From Oceanobacillus_B kapialis (GTDB taxonomy: Bacteria > Bacillota > Bacilli > Bacillales > Amphibacillaceae), in assembly GCF_042685265.1 (NCBI RefSeq), contig NZ_JBHUMX010000013.1: 64,000 nt of DNA. The stretch is one strand, 5' to 3'. Shown here one piece after another: positions 52,751 to 61,417 of this stretch (positions within the stretch are counted from its first letter, which is position 1; every line of letters begins with the position of its first letter). A model generated the notes under the pieces. That model was not told the DNA's origin. It saw nothing but the letters and a program-made list of their open reading frames with translations, and ran no database searches. A program made the translations under genes and the position numbers.

Positions 52751-53763
52751 GGCTTATCACTTCCTGACTCTATAGAAACTGCGTGGGCAATACATGGAAT
52801 AGGATCCTTCTGTTGAACGCTTAGGGGAGAATGTAAAGATCCAGTGGCAACAAGTAACATGCGTTGGATTTCTCCTCTTTTAATCTTGTTTAAAAAATGC
52901 CCATATGTGACGACAGCTGAACAGGCCGGACCACTTGCACCTGCCATGACTGGTTGTCCTTCTCGATAAATGGTCAAGCCACAATCCACATATTGTGCAT
53001 CGGTAACGGCTAAGCCTCTTTGTTTCAAAAGATCTAGGGAAACCTCTCTACCGATATGACCTAAATCGCCTGTTACGATTAGATCATAGTATGATGGCTC
53101 AATATCTCTTTCTTTAAAATGGGTTTCAATCGTGTTTACCGCTGCGGCAGCCATTGCGCCACCCATATTAAATGGATCAGTAATCCCCATATCAACAATC
53201 TTTCCAATTGTGGCTGACGTAACAACTGGACCTGTACCATTTTTGGCAACAAGCGCACAACCAGCACCTGTTACAGTCCACTGAGAGGTAGGGGGTTTTT
53301 GGCCACCATATTCAGTAGGGTAGCGAAATTGCTTTTCAGCAGTTGCATTATGACTAGATGTTCCACTAAGGATATATTCAGCCCCGCCGCTGTTTATTAG
53401 GTAGGCTGAGAGGGCTAGGCTTTCAGCAGATGTCGCACAAGCGCTAAATATACCGAGATAGGGGATGCCAATTGTTTTAGCGGCAAAGCTAGTAGGGGTA
53501 ATTTGATTGATGAGATCACCGCTAATAAAAAATTGGACCTGCTCTTTTTCAATATTGCTCTTTTTTATAGCTATTTGACAGGACTCTTCCATAAGCATCT
53601 GTTGTGCTTTCTCAAAAGAATCTTGCTTTAGCCACATATCTTCGTGAAGGATATCAAAGTCATCGGGAATGTTTCCTTTTGCTTCAAAAGGTCCTCCTAC
53701 TACCCCAGTAGATATAATGGATGGTTTGTTCTCAAAAATCCACGTTTGATGACCTTGTAGCAT
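52747..53763 (-). CDS. spoVAD: Stage V sporulation protein AD
   Basis: A 338-residue thiolase-fold protein. HEDMWLKQDSFEKAQ, GIFSACATSAESLALSA (thiolase-like Cys loop) and DLGHIGREVSLDLL are present. SpoVAD binds dipicolinic acid on the outside of the inner forespore membrane. I chose the ATG at 53763 because GGGGGG lies seven bases upstream and the stop of spoVAC overlaps it (TAATG). Confidence 0.92.
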   Translation of the reverse strand: MLQGHQTWIFENKPSIISTGVVGGPFEAKGNIPDDFDILHEDMWLKQDSFEKAQQMLMEESCQIAIKKSNIEKEQVQFFISGDLINQITPTSFAAKTIGIPYLGIFSACATSAESLALSAYLINSGGAEYILSGTSSHNATAEKQFRYPTEYGGQKPPTSQWTVTGAGCALVAKNGTGPVVTSATIGKIVDMGITDPFNMGGAMAAAAVNTIETHFKERDIEPSYYDLIVTGDLGHIGREVSLDLLKQRGLAVTDAQYVDCGLTIYREGQPVMAGASGPACSAVVTYGHFLNKIKRGEIQRMLLVATGSLHSPLSVQQKDPIPCIAHAVSIESGSDKP

Positions 53764-54242
53764 TAGATTACCCCCCATTTTATTAAGAGGGTTTTTATCA
53801 ATGCGATAATGAAAGCAGAAAAAACGCCATAAACAATAACTGGTCCGGCAAGTTTCAGCATATTGCTGCCAACCCCTAGGATAAACCCTTCTGTCCTGTA
53901 TTCAATTGCAGAGGAAATAACAGCATTCCCAAAACCAGTAACAGGTACGGCAGACCCTGCGCCAGAAAATTGACCAATTCGGTCATATATACCAAATCCT
54001 GTTAGCAACATGGTTAGGAAAATTAAGGTCGCGGTAGTCGGGTTTCCCGCAGTTTGTTCTGTAAAATGAAAATAATAAATATAGAAGGTAGATATCAATT
54101 GACCGATAAAGCATATAAATCCACCAACAAAAAAAGCTTTTATACAGTTTAGCAATACTGGTCGTTTTACTTCACGCTGTTGTTGAAACGCTTGGTATTT
54201 CTGTGCTTCAGGAGGCAAGTTTTTCTTCTTTTTATCTGCCAT
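53763..54242 (-). CDS. spoVAC: Stage V sporulation protein AC
   Basis: A 159-residue membrane protein. A basic N-terminus (MADKKKKNLPPEAQKYQAF) is followed by four membrane segments and the motif GAGSAVPVTGFGNAVISSA shared with SpoVAE. It is the mechanosensitive channel component for dipicolinic acid. I chose the ATG at 54242, since family members start there. A TTG at 54287 would lie inside the lipoprotein gene. It overlaps spoVAD by one base. Confidence 0.9.
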   Translation of the reverse strand: MADKKKKNLPPEAQKYQAFQQQREVKRPVLLNCIKAFFVGGFICFIGQLISTFYIYYFHFTEQTAGNPTTATLIFLTMLLTGFGIYDRIGQFSGAGSAVPVTGFGNAVISSAIEYRTEGFILGVGSNMLKLAGPVIVYGVFSAFIIALIKTLLIKWGVI

Positions 54243-54261
54243 TTTTATTTCACTCTTTTCG

Positions 54262-54729
54262 TTAAGTCTGTTCTTTTGATAATTCAATGATTTCCTTTAC
54301 TCGTTTTTCCACGCTTTTTTTGGACATTTCTTTCGATTCCAGCTTTTCTTCTAATTTTTCTAATTCAATAACAATCTTCTTATCTGTTGTTACTTCCACT
54401 TTGAGTTTAGGAAATTTTTCATTCATTTCTTTTTTTAGTTGCTTGCGAATACCAGCAAGGTTAAATCGTTTACCTTGTTCTACCTGTATGGCGACAATTA
54501 ATTGCTTGGATGTATTCGCGGCTTTTACAGCTGTTATTTCAGGATATTTACGCAAAGATTCTTTAGCTCGGTTCGCGTATTGTTGGCTTGTATCCTGATC
54601 TGAAGTTGAAATGTGTTTTAAATCAATTGCTTCATTTTCATTATGAGATGGTTCTAGTGCTGTATCGTTTCCACAGCTGCTAAGTATACAAAGAAGACTG
54701 ATAAGTAACAGCCACCTTTTTATCGACAT
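54262..54729 (-). CDS. YhcN/YlaJ-family sporulation lipoprotein
   Basis: A 155-residue lipoprotein with lipobox ILSSC (Cys about 19), then a YhcN/YlaJ-type domain (YANRAKESLRKYPEITAVKAA) and a long charged helix (EKLEEKLESKEMSKKSVEKR). Second gene of the spoVA-2mob-type operon. Such lipoproteins sit on the spore inner membrane. Confidence 0.85.
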   Translation of the reverse strand: MSIKRWLLLISLLCILSSCGNDTALEPSHNENEAIDLKHISTSDQDTSQQYANRAKESLRKYPEITAVKAANTSKQLIVAIQVEQGKRFNLAGIRKQLKKEMNEKFPKLKVEVTTDKKIVIELEKLEEKLESKEMSKKSVEKRVKEIIELSKEQT

Positions 54730-54796
54730 ATTTTCACCCGTCTTTCATAGGGGATAATCAAAGGACTGGCATGCCAATCCTCTGATTTATTTATCA

Positions 54797-55003
54797 TTAA
54801 AAACCTTTATATTGAGGTTCTTCCTGTTCCAGTTGTTGTACTCTTGGCTCTACAGATTGCAGAATGGACATCGTTTGCTTTGCTGCATTTTCGTATAGCT
54901 GTTTAGCTTGTTTATTTTCGGTTTGCAGGGCAAATTGTTCAAAACTTGCCTGTGCACTTTTTAAACCAGCGATCGTCTGTTTTACTTGGCTCCCAACTGT
55001 CAT
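54797..55003 (-). CDS. DUF1657 protein (first gene of the spoVA-2mob-type operon)
   Basis: A 68-residue helical protein, MTVGSQVKQTIAGLKSAQAS to QLEQEEPQYKGF. I chose the ATG at 55003, seven bases after AAAGGAGG; an earlier in-frame start at 55030 has no site. A sigma-G-type promoter lies 32-61 bases upstream. It opens the operon DUF1657, YhcN/YlaJ, SpoVAC, SpoVAD, SpoVAEb, DUF1657, DUF421-DUF1657. Confidence 0.85.
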   Translation of the reverse strand: MTVGSQVKQTIAGLKSAQASFEQFALQTENKQAKQLYENAAKQTMSILQSVEPRVQQLEQEEPQYKGF

Positions 55004-55034
55004 GTGGATCCTCCTTTGCAAGAATGTCATTACT

Positions 55035-55064
55035 TATAATGAGAAAGAAAGGAAGGAACTATAC
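55035..55064 (-). promoter_or_regulatory. Sigma-G-type promoter of the spoVA operon
   Basis: The minus strand reads GTATA, 18 bases, CATTATA. Both match the sigma-G/F consensus (GHATR; CATNHTA). This implies expression in the forespore, as expected for SpoVA proteins. Confidence 0.78.
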
Positions 55065-55178
55065 TGTAGAGGTATTTCCTTTTATACCCATTTGTTTTAT
55101 GTATGAGGAACGCATGTTAAAAAAACAAGGTCTCAACCAAGCCATGAGAGGATACTAACCCATCTAGAAAAGGTATTT

Positions 55179-55259
55179 ATGATGAAGAGAGGCTTAGTGA
55201 AAAGGACTAATGAACTTAGCTTAGCTGAGAGGTTTGAAAAGATAAATTTCAATCCATAA
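55179..55259 (+). CDS. Possible 26-residue basic peptide
   Basis: MMKRGLVKRTNELSLAERF plus seven residues, preceded by GAAAAGG at good spacing and followed at once by a terminator hairpin. It is rich in Lys, Arg and Glu and has no membrane segment. No family recognised. It could be chance, but start, site and terminator are all in place. Confidence 0.3.
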   Translation: MMKRGLVKRTNELSLAERFEKINFNP

Positions 55260-55264
55260 AAAAA

Positions 55265-55291
55265 GCCAGGCTACCTTGATAGCCTGGCTAG
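55265..55291. terminator. Hairpin terminator
   Basis: AGCCAGGCTA/TAGCCTGGCT perfect stem with a 6-base loop; T-run on the minus strand, 16 bases beyond the stop of the gene at 55307. Confidence 0.88.
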
Positions 55292-55306
55292 TCGTACTCT
55301 TGTGTA

Positions 55307-55627
55307 TTAAATAAGAATGGATTTTTCTGTTTCTATTATGTGTTCTTTTCTTGGCTCTGTCTTCACGTTTTTGCGTAGTAATTTCCTGATTGTATGATAT
55401 ACTTCTTTTGCATCTTCACCATCAATAATAAGAACAAGAGACTGGTTTTTCTTGCAAAGTAGAAAAAAAGAAAGCAGTTTGGATAATTTTTTCACATCAG
55501 CGATAAGGTGGTCACGATAGAGGTACATATTGACATCATTCTTAACAGCATACTGATGAATTTTTACAATGTCTTGGGTGTGCACGTGTTGATTAAGTTG
55601 TATTTTGTAAGATGATAGTTCAGACAT
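55307..55627 (-). CDS. HPr-fold-like protein
   Basis: A 106-residue protein whose middle (about 10-90) fits the length and pattern of the PTS phosphocarrier HPr/Crh. An N-terminal His region (HVHTQDIVKI) is followed by DHLIADVKKLSKLLSFFLL where HPr has KTVNLKSIMGVMSLGI, and then by LVLIIDGEDAKEVYHTIRKLL. The arginine after the active His and the regulatory Ser46 appear to be replaced (Lys at the latter), so ordinary phosphotransfer is unlikely. It has a basic C-terminal tail. The alignment is by eye. Confidence 0.5.
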   Translation of the reverse strand: MSELSSYKIQLNQHVHTQDIVKIHQYAVKNDVNMYLYRDHLIADVKKLSKLLSFFLLCKKNQSLVLIIDGEDAKEVYHTIRKLLRKNVKTEPRKEHIIETEKSILI

Positions 55628-55778
55628 CTCAATCTCTCCTCTTAACGATTTATTAAATAGTTACCCATCCTATATGTTGTGTAAACATATATTGTCGCAA
55701 TAGTTATATTCAAGTGCATGTATTTCTGATACACTTTTAAGTGGTAATGGAAAATGACTTGGAATGGAGGAAGCTCTA

Positions 55779-56189
55779 ATGAAAACCTTCAAATTAAGAA
55801 GCCTGCAGCTATTGGAATCACAAGAGGAACAGATAGAACAGCATACAATAGATTTATTGGATGGACTGATCATTAACAGAGAGGATGATCAACTAAGATG
55901 GGTGATTGAAGCTTATGTAAGTCATGATTATTTCTCTTTTTTAAACGCACTTTATGAAGACCAAAATGAAATTATTATACGTGCAAAAATAACTAAGAAA
56001 AGTAACGAACCCGCCACGTTTATTACGAAGATAACAGGAATAAACGAGATAGGTAATAATATGAATGTTCTTTTCATTGGTACGCTCGTGGATCGAAGAA
56101 TGACAGAGGTGGAAACATTGCTTTCTGTACTTTCTGAAGAAGGGTATAAAGGGAAGGCACTTTTATCAGCCTTCAAAAAGCGCATTTAA
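55779..56189 (+). CDS. ywpF: YwpF-like protein
   Basis: A 136-residue cytoplasmic protein. MKTFKLRSLQLLE, IDLLDGLIINREDDQLRWVIEA is split here into IDLLDGLIINRED and RWVIEA, and it ends KGKALLSAFKKRI. This matches the YwpF family of Bacillus as I recall it. Function unknown. I chose the ATG at 55779, nine bases after GGAGG. Confidence 0.75.
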   Translation: MKTFKLRSLQLLESQEEQIEQHTIDLLDGLIINREDDQLRWVIEAYVSHDYFSFLNALYEDQNEIIIRAKITKKSNEPATFITKITGINEIGNNMNVLFIGTLVDRRMTEVETLLSVLSEEGYKGKALLSAFKKRI

Positions 56190-56329
56190 TGCTAGTACGT
56201 AAGGGTTGGCTAAATTTGTCGAAATAGCAAGCATTTCTGATCACTGCCTGTTATAATGGGTAGTGATATATAACTTTGCGAATTATGTAAAGAGTTAGTT
56301 ATATTGTTTAGTGTTAGGGGTTAAGAAGT

Positions 56330-57694
56330 ATGAAGTATTGGAGTCCATTATTTAAATGGATAAATAAATTATCACCTGTACAAGTGTTATTGGTGTTTTA
56401 TTGTTTGGCAGTAATAGTATCTACTGCTCTTATGTCACTTCCTTTTGTATACCAGGAAGGTGTCCGTATTGCATTCATTGATATTTTATTTACCGCAGTA
56501 AGTGCTTTAAGTGTAACTGGGCTAAGTACCATTACAGTAGCAGATACCCTTAGTACGGCTGGAATTATTGTATTAGGCTTTATATTACAGCTTGGTGCCG
56601 TTGGAGTAATGGCTATTGGAACATTTATTTGGTTATTTCTCGGAAAAAAGATTGGTTTAAAAGAGCGCAGACTGATTATGGCTGATCAAAACCAAACAAA
56701 TTTCGAGGGAATGGTGCGCCTAATAAAACAAATTGTATTTGTTCTATTAACCATTGAATTAATAGGTTTTCTGGTTTTAGGTACATATTTTTTGCGATAC
56801 TTCCCATCAGTCGGAGAAGCATATCTGCAAGGATTTTTTGGTACTATTAGTGCCATTACTAACGGAGGATTTGATATTACAGGTCAATCCTTAATTCCAT
56901 ACAGCAACGACTATTTTGTACAGTTTATTAATATATTATTGATTATTTTCGGTGCAATAGGGTTTCCTGTTCTCATTGAAGTAAAAGAGTACTTATTTGG
57001 AAAAGAAGATAATAAAAAAAGAATTCGGTTTAGTTTATTTACAAAGCTTACAACATTCACTTTCTTCATTCTTGTGGTTGTTGGTGCATTGGTTATTTAT
57101 ATCTTAGATTTCAATCATTTCTTTGCAAATAAATCTTGGCATGAGTCTTTTTTCTATGCGTTGTTCCAATCTGTTACGACACGTAGTGGTGGCCTGACAA
57201 CGATGGATGTGACAGAATTAACGGAATCAAACCATCTGTTTATGTCTATCTTAATGTTCATCGGTGCTTCTCCAAGTAGTGCGGGAGGTGGGATTAGGAC
57301 AACGACCTTTGCCCTTGTGGTGATTTTTATTATTACATATGCGCGCGGTGGAAGCAGTATCCGTATCTTTAAACGAGAAGTGTATAACGAGGACTTGATA
57401 AAAGCTGTAGCGGTCGCATTAATGGCTATTTTAATCGTATTTTTGTCTATGTTAATCATGTCAATCATTGAACCATTTTCATTAATGCAAACCTTGTTTG
57501 AAGTCACATCCGCATTTGGTACGGTTGGCCTGTCATTAGGCATAACAAGTGATTTACAACCGATCAGTAAAATCATTTTGATGTTTTTAATGTTTATTGG
57601 TCGGGTGGGGATTATTACCTTATTGTTTACATTTAAAAAGAAAAAGAGAAGTGGTAATTATCATTACCCCAAAGAGAAGATTATTATTGGCTAA
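56330..57694 (+). CDS. ktrB: Ktr/Trk-type potassium uptake channel subunit (KtrB/KtrD)
   Basis: A 454-residue TrkH-family protein. Four pore-loop repeats carry the glycine filters (VSALSVTGLST, ITNGGFDITG, TTRSGGLTTMD, TSAFGTVGLSLG). It moves potassium, driven by sodium or voltage, and needs a KtrA/KtrC RCK subunit that is not encoded nearby. The sequence fits a salt-adapting cell. The next gene begins about 20 bases after its stop. Confidence 0.88.
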   Translation: MKYWSPLFKWINKLSPVQVLLVFYCLAVIVSTALMSLPFVYQEGVRIAFIDILFTAVSALSVTGLSTITVADTLSTAGIIVLGFILQLGAVGVMAIGTFIWLFLGKKIGLKERRLIMADQNQTNFEGMVRLIKQIVFVLLTIELIGFLVLGTYFLRYFPSVGEAYLQGFFGTISAITNGGFDITGQSLIPYSNDYFVQFINILLIIFGAIGFPVLIEVKEYLFGKEDNKKRIRFSLFTKLTTFTFFILVVVGALVIYILDFNHFFANKSWHESFFYALFQSVTTRSGGLTTMDVTELTESNHLFMSILMFIGASPSSAGGGIRTTTFALVVIFIITYARGGSSIRIFKREVYNEDLIKAVAVALMAILIVFLSMLIMSIIEPFSLMQTLFEVTSAFGTVGLSLGITSDLQPISKIILMFLMFIGRVGIITLLFTFKKKKRSGNYHYPKEKIIIG

Positions 57695-57714
57695 TTGTGG
57701 AGGGAGCAAGAGTC

Positions 57715-59652
57715 ATGGCAGACACATTATTTCCATTCAATCGAAAATTGCTATCCAACTTAACCGAGGCTATACTGTTTGTGAATCAAACGGGAATAGT
57801 CTTAGCAGGGACAAATACAGCTTATACTTTATTAAATTGTCCCATGCATAGTGTGTCAGAAAATGTAGAGAATTACTTAGACTTTGCTAAATTAAAGTCG
57901 GCTGAAGGACGCACTTGCATTCTGCCATTAAAGCATGAAACCTCTAACTTTTTTGAGATGAAATGCATATTAGTTAATGAAGGTGTTTATGGGGTAATTC
58001 TAAAGCCACTAACTGTACAGGATGGAAGTTCTTATCGACTGGACGATAACTCAAAAGATTGCGATGGATTGCTCATCGTTGCAAACGATGAAATCCTGGA
58101 TTGCAACGAATCGTTTGCAAATATGTTTCAGTATTCCAAGAAAGAATTGAAAGAAAAGCGTCTAAATGACCTTCTACAATTCAAGACAAATCTTACAGAT
58201 AGATTATGGTGGAAGGAATTAGAGAGTGCTCTCATTACTGGAAATAAAAAAGATGGTTCCCCCATCTATATTCAAGTCATTGATTATTCTAACCATAATG
58301 TTAAAGAAGGGGCCAAAATCCTTCTTGTTAAAAACATTACCGATCAAATTAGAAATGAAAAACGAATTGAATACATGGCTTATTATGATGAGCTAACAGA
58401 TTTACCGAACCGTAACTTTTTTATGAAAATGCTCCAGGAAGCAATTGTAAAATCAAAACAAGAGCAAACACAGCTTGCTGTATATTTTCTTGATATTGAT
58501 TATTTTAAAGAAATAAATGAAACACTCGGGTACTCATTTGGTGACAAATTGTTAAAGGCTCTAAGCCATAAATTGAAAACTTTTTTGGATGCTGATACAT
58601 TCATTGCTCGTATTGGGGGAGATGAATTTCTACTTCTCCAACATGGTATAACCAGTAAAGAGCATTCGGTAATGCTGGCAGAAGAGCTCATTGCAGAATT
58701 TGAGAAACCAGTAAAGATAGAGGAGCATGACATTTATACGTCTATAAGCATTGGAATAAGTGTCTATCCAAGTAATGGAACGTCACCTGAATCCTTACTG
58801 ACTCATGCTCAATCGGCAATGCATGTCATTAAAGAGAAGCACCGCAATAATTATAAAATGTTTGAGACATCCATTTCTGAGAATTTTAAATCCATGTTAA
58901 CAATGGAAAGTGATTTGCGGAAAGCCTTACAAAAAGAGCAATTTGAATTACATTATCAACCACAAAAAAACCTAATTACAGGGGAGATAGTCGGGATGGA
59001 AGCACTCCTTCGATGGAATCATCCCGAAAAAGGCTATATTCCGCCATTGGATTTTATATCTTTAGCTGAGCGTACAGGCCTAATTATTGATATTGGCGAC
59101 TGGGTTATGTACGAAGCATGCAGGCAAAACAAGCTATGGCAGGGGGGAGGTTATGATCCAGTAATCGTCAGTGTGAACCTCTCTGCGAAACAGTTCCATC
59201 AAAAGGATCTTGTTTCTAAGATACAGCATATTTTAAATGAGACTGGATTAGAGCCCAAATACCTCGAATTAGAAATAACAGAGAGTATGGCGATGACCAA
59301 TGAAAAATATATCCTTAATACATTACAGCAATTAAGAGAGCTAGGTGTACTTGTATCAATAGATGATTTTGGTACTGGATATTCTTCCTTACGGTATTTA
59401 AGTGTCTTCCCTGTTACAAAGTTAAAGATTGATAAAACATTTATGGATGATAACCAGATACAAAATAAAGCGATTGTAAAGTCAATTATTCATATGTCAC
59501 ACTCTTTGAATATGAAGGTAATCGCAGAAGGGGTAGAAACAGAAGAACAGATTGCGTTTCTTAAAGAAGAAAATTGTGATGAAATGCAAGGTTATTTTCT
59601 TAGTAAACCACTTCCGCCTGGAAAGCTAGTCCACCTGCTGTCAACCGGGTAA
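57715..59652 (+). CDS. PAS-GGDEF-EAL cyclic-di-GMP protein
   Basis: A 645-residue cytoplasmic protein. Two PAS-like sensor domains (about 1-105 and 110-215) are followed by GGDEF (about 220-385, with intact RIGGDEF at about 300) and EAL (about 400-645). The EAL domain has EALLRW at about 428, LEITES, DDFGTGYSSL and the late AEGVETEEQ. Both catalytic motifs look intact, so it may make and break cyclic di-GMP. There is no membrane segment. I chose the ATG at 57715, nine bases after GGAGGG; a GTG at 57697 overlaps that site. Confidence 0.88.
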   Translation: MADTLFPFNRKLLSNLTEAILFVNQTGIVLAGTNTAYTLLNCPMHSVSENVENYLDFAKLKSAEGRTCILPLKHETSNFFEMKCILVNEGVYGVILKPLTVQDGSSYRLDDNSKDCDGLLIVANDEILDCNESFANMFQYSKKELKEKRLNDLLQFKTNLTDRLWWKELESALITGNKKDGSPIYIQVIDYSNHNVKEGAKILLVKNITDQIRNEKRIEYMAYYDELTDLPNRNFFMKMLQEAIVKSKQEQTQLAVYFLDIDYFKEINETLGYSFGDKLLKALSHKLKTFLDADTFIARIGGDEFLLLQHGITSKEHSVMLAEELIAEFEKPVKIEEHDIYTSISIGISVYPSNGTSPESLLTHAQSAMHVIKEKHRNNYKMFETSISENFKSMLTMESDLRKALQKEQFELHYQPQKNLITGEIVGMEALLRWNHPEKGYIPPLDFISLAERTGLIIDIGDWVMYEACRQNKLWQGGGYDPVIVSVNLSAKQFHQKDLVSKIQHILNETGLEPKYLELEITESMAMTNEKYILNTLQQLRELGVLVSIDDFGTGYSSLRYLSVFPVTKLKIDKTFMDDNQIQNKAIVKSIIHMSHSLNMKVIAEGVETEEQIAFLKEENCDEMQGYFLSKPLPPGKLVHLLSTG

Positions 59653-59660
59653 GTTAAAGT

Positions 59661-59690
59661 AGCTTGTGCTATTTAGCAAATAGCACAAGC
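59661..59690. terminator. Convergent hairpin between GGDEF-EAL and YjcZ genes
   Basis: Stem GCTTGTGCTATTT/AAATAGCACAAGC, short loop. No long T-run on the plus strand, so termination is probable but not certain. Confidence 0.6.
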
Positions 59691-59696
59691 AAGTTA

Positions 59697-59822
59697 TTAG
59701 CAATAAAAAGCTGCACCTACAATGATTAAAAGAATAAAAAGCACTACGATTAGTGCAAAGTTATTACCATAACCATAACCGCCGCCACAGTTACCGCCGA
59801 ATCCGCCATATCCGTAACCCAT
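59697..59822 (-). CDS. YjcZ-family sporulation peptide
   Basis: A 41-residue peptide with a Gly/Tyr-rich start (MGYGYGGFGGNCGGGYGYG) and one C-terminal membrane segment (ALIVVLFILLIIVGAAF). This is the YjcZ family of small sporulation proteins. GGGGAGGTG precedes the ATG by eight bases. A sigma-K-like promoter stands upstream. Confidence 0.87.
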   Translation of the reverse strand: MGYGYGGFGGNCGGGYGYGNNFALIVVLFILLIIVGAAFYC

Positions 59823-59853
59823 TCTTTTCACCTCCCCTTGCTCTTACATTTAT

Positions 59854-59879
59854 ACTATATGTATGAAGATAAAAAGTGT
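59854..59879 (-). promoter_or_regulatory. Possible sigma-K promoter of the YjcZ gene
   Basis: The minus strand reads AC, 16 bases, CATATAGT, fitting the mother-cell sigma-K pattern (AC / CATANNNT). The motif is short, so chance is not excluded. Confidence 0.45.
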
Positions 59880-59978
59880 ATAGACGAATACCCAAATTCA
59901 GGATAAATGCTTTTCGTATTACCTAAATGACCTGTTGAAGCGAGTAATTAAGATTAAGAAATCACGCTGGACAACGAG

Positions 59979-60114
59979 AGCTGCGTTAGCGATTTATTCC
60001 ACTTTAACTGGAAGTAAGACCTCAGGAATGAACTTTCAGTTAAGATCCGATTTCTTCAACTAACATGTGGTGGGGGAGGTAGGGAGGCCCCTACCACATG
60101 AAGTTTCACTTTAT
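59979..60114 (+). repeat. Dispersed two-hairpin repeat, copy 3
   Basis: Starts AGCTGCGTTAGC. Hairpin 1 is CTTTAACTGGAAGT/ACTTTCAGTTAAG (60002-60044) with the 16-base loop AAGACCTCAGGAATGA. Hairpin 2 is a long ATGTGGTGGGG.../...CCCCTACCACAT stem (60065-60100), then GAAGTTTCACTTTAT. Same order and orientation as copy 2. Confidence 0.87.
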
Positions 60115-60156
60115 CACATGATGCATTTACATGAGGCTTCGCATTTTCTTACACTT

Positions 60157-60216
60157 AAAAAACCGAACGTCTCCTAATTCGTCCTAGATCAGTTAGGATG
60201 GCCGTCCGGTTTTTCT
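60157..60216. terminator. Terminator hairpin next to the protease gene
   Basis: AAAAACCGAACG.../...CGTCCGGTTTTT outer stem and TCCTAA/TTAGGA inner stem; T-runs on both strands, downstream of the minus-strand protease gene. Confidence 0.8.
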
Positions 60217-60251
60217 TGTTAGATTTTTTGTCTCACCTTTATTTTCGGGAA

Positions 60252-61403
60252 TTAACTACTTTGGTCAGTGTTGATTGCGAAGATCTTGAGCTGATCGTTT
60301 TCGTAATCTATATTAAATTCAAAGGTATGTTTTTTCGTTTCTGTTTTATCTTCATTAGCCAGTTTACTTTCAATTTCTACGTTTACAGTCGTTTTAACGA
60401 CATTGTTTTCCGTTACCTTGCTCTTCAATTCACTATATTCAAGTTCTACAATATCGATGTATTGATCTCGAAATTCCTGATACGTAGTCTGGGATTGCAT
60501 GTTACTTCCCAGCAACGTGTAGGCATTGACGTAATCTCTTATTGCAATGCTTTCTAGAAAGTAATTAATAAGGTATTCTGCATCCTCGGTAAATTGCTCT
60601 GGGTTACCTGAATTTACAATATCTGCTGTACTAGTGAATTCAAGATCTTCTGTTTGTGCCTCGTTGGACCATCTCTCAATTTCGCTTATTACTTCCTTAG
60701 TCGGAATACTAAAGCCAATTGTACCATCTTCGGTTCCAACAGAGTTAATGCCTATAACTTTCCCTGTCTTTCTATCAATTAAAGGCCCACCACTATTCCC
60801 ATGGGTGATTTGGGCAGAAATCTGGTATACATTCGAGTAATCGAATCCATCGACTGAGAAATTCCGCTCGGTACCCGAAATAATTCCAAGTGTTACGGTG
60901 TTTTGGAAACCATGGGGACTTCCGAGTGCTATAATTTCATCACCAATTTCTCCAGCTAAATCCTTTTCAACTTCCAAATGGTGTTTACCTGCCAACTGTG
61001 GAACCCTAATTACTGCAATATCCAGTTGTTCCCCTATACCAACAATCGCAGCTGGATATATTTGAGCATTTGCTGTTCTAACATAGATTGCTTCTGCATC
61101 TCGAATAACATGTGCATTCGTTATGATATCTCCTTTTTCATTGTACAGAAATCCGGAACCGGTAACGGTGCTATCTTCTGTTTGGCCCTCAATTTGTATC
61201 ACATTTTTTTCTGCTTCATGAATAATAGACTTTAGATCCAATGTTTCATTATTAACTGTTACCTTGTTTATAGCAGGGTTATTCACAGCTAAATCTTCGT
61301 GATTCCAGTTATTATACATCCAAATACATAATCCGACTCCGAATGTAACAAGTAACACGGAAAGAATAATAGGGGAATACTTTCTAGCACGCAATAAAAA
61401 CAC
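60252..61403 (-). CDS. Membrane-anchored trypsin-like serine protease
   Basis: A 383-residue S1C-type (HtrA-like) protease. An N-terminal membrane anchor (about 10-30) is followed by a protease domain with the catalytic triad visible: TNAHVI (His about 98), LDIAVIRV (Asp) and HGNSGGPL (Ser about 203). There is no PDZ domain; instead an NTF2-like C-terminal region (about 275-380, ending FNIDYENDQLKIF) follows. It acts outside the membrane. It lies 14 bases downstream of a zinc-ribbon membrane protein gene and is probably co-transcribed with it. Confidence 0.85.
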   Translation of the reverse strand: MFLLRARKYSPIILSVLLVTFGVGLCIWMYNNWNHEDLAVNNPAINKVTVNNETLDLKSIIHEAEKNVIQIEGQTEDSTVTGSGFLYNEKGDIITNAHVIRDAEAIYVRTANAQIYPAAIVGIGEQLDIAVIRVPQLAGKHHLEVEKDLAGEIGDEIIALGSPHGFQNTVTLGIISGTERNFSVDGFDYSNVYQISAQITHGNSGGPLIDRKTGKVIGINSVGTEDGTIGFSIPTKEVISEIERWSNEAQTEDLEFTSTADIVNSGNPEQFTEDAEYLINYFLESIAIRDYVNAYTLLGSNMQSQTTYQEFRDQYIDIVELEYSELKSKVTENNVVKTTVNVEIESKLANEDKTETKKHTFEFNIDYENDQLKIFAINTDQSS

Positions 61404-61417
61404 CTCATTTAGATAAG

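Noticed and set aside
57697..57714. GTG start for the GGDEF-EAL protein
   Set aside because: The GTG overlaps the GGAGGG ribosome-binding site used by the ATG at 57715.
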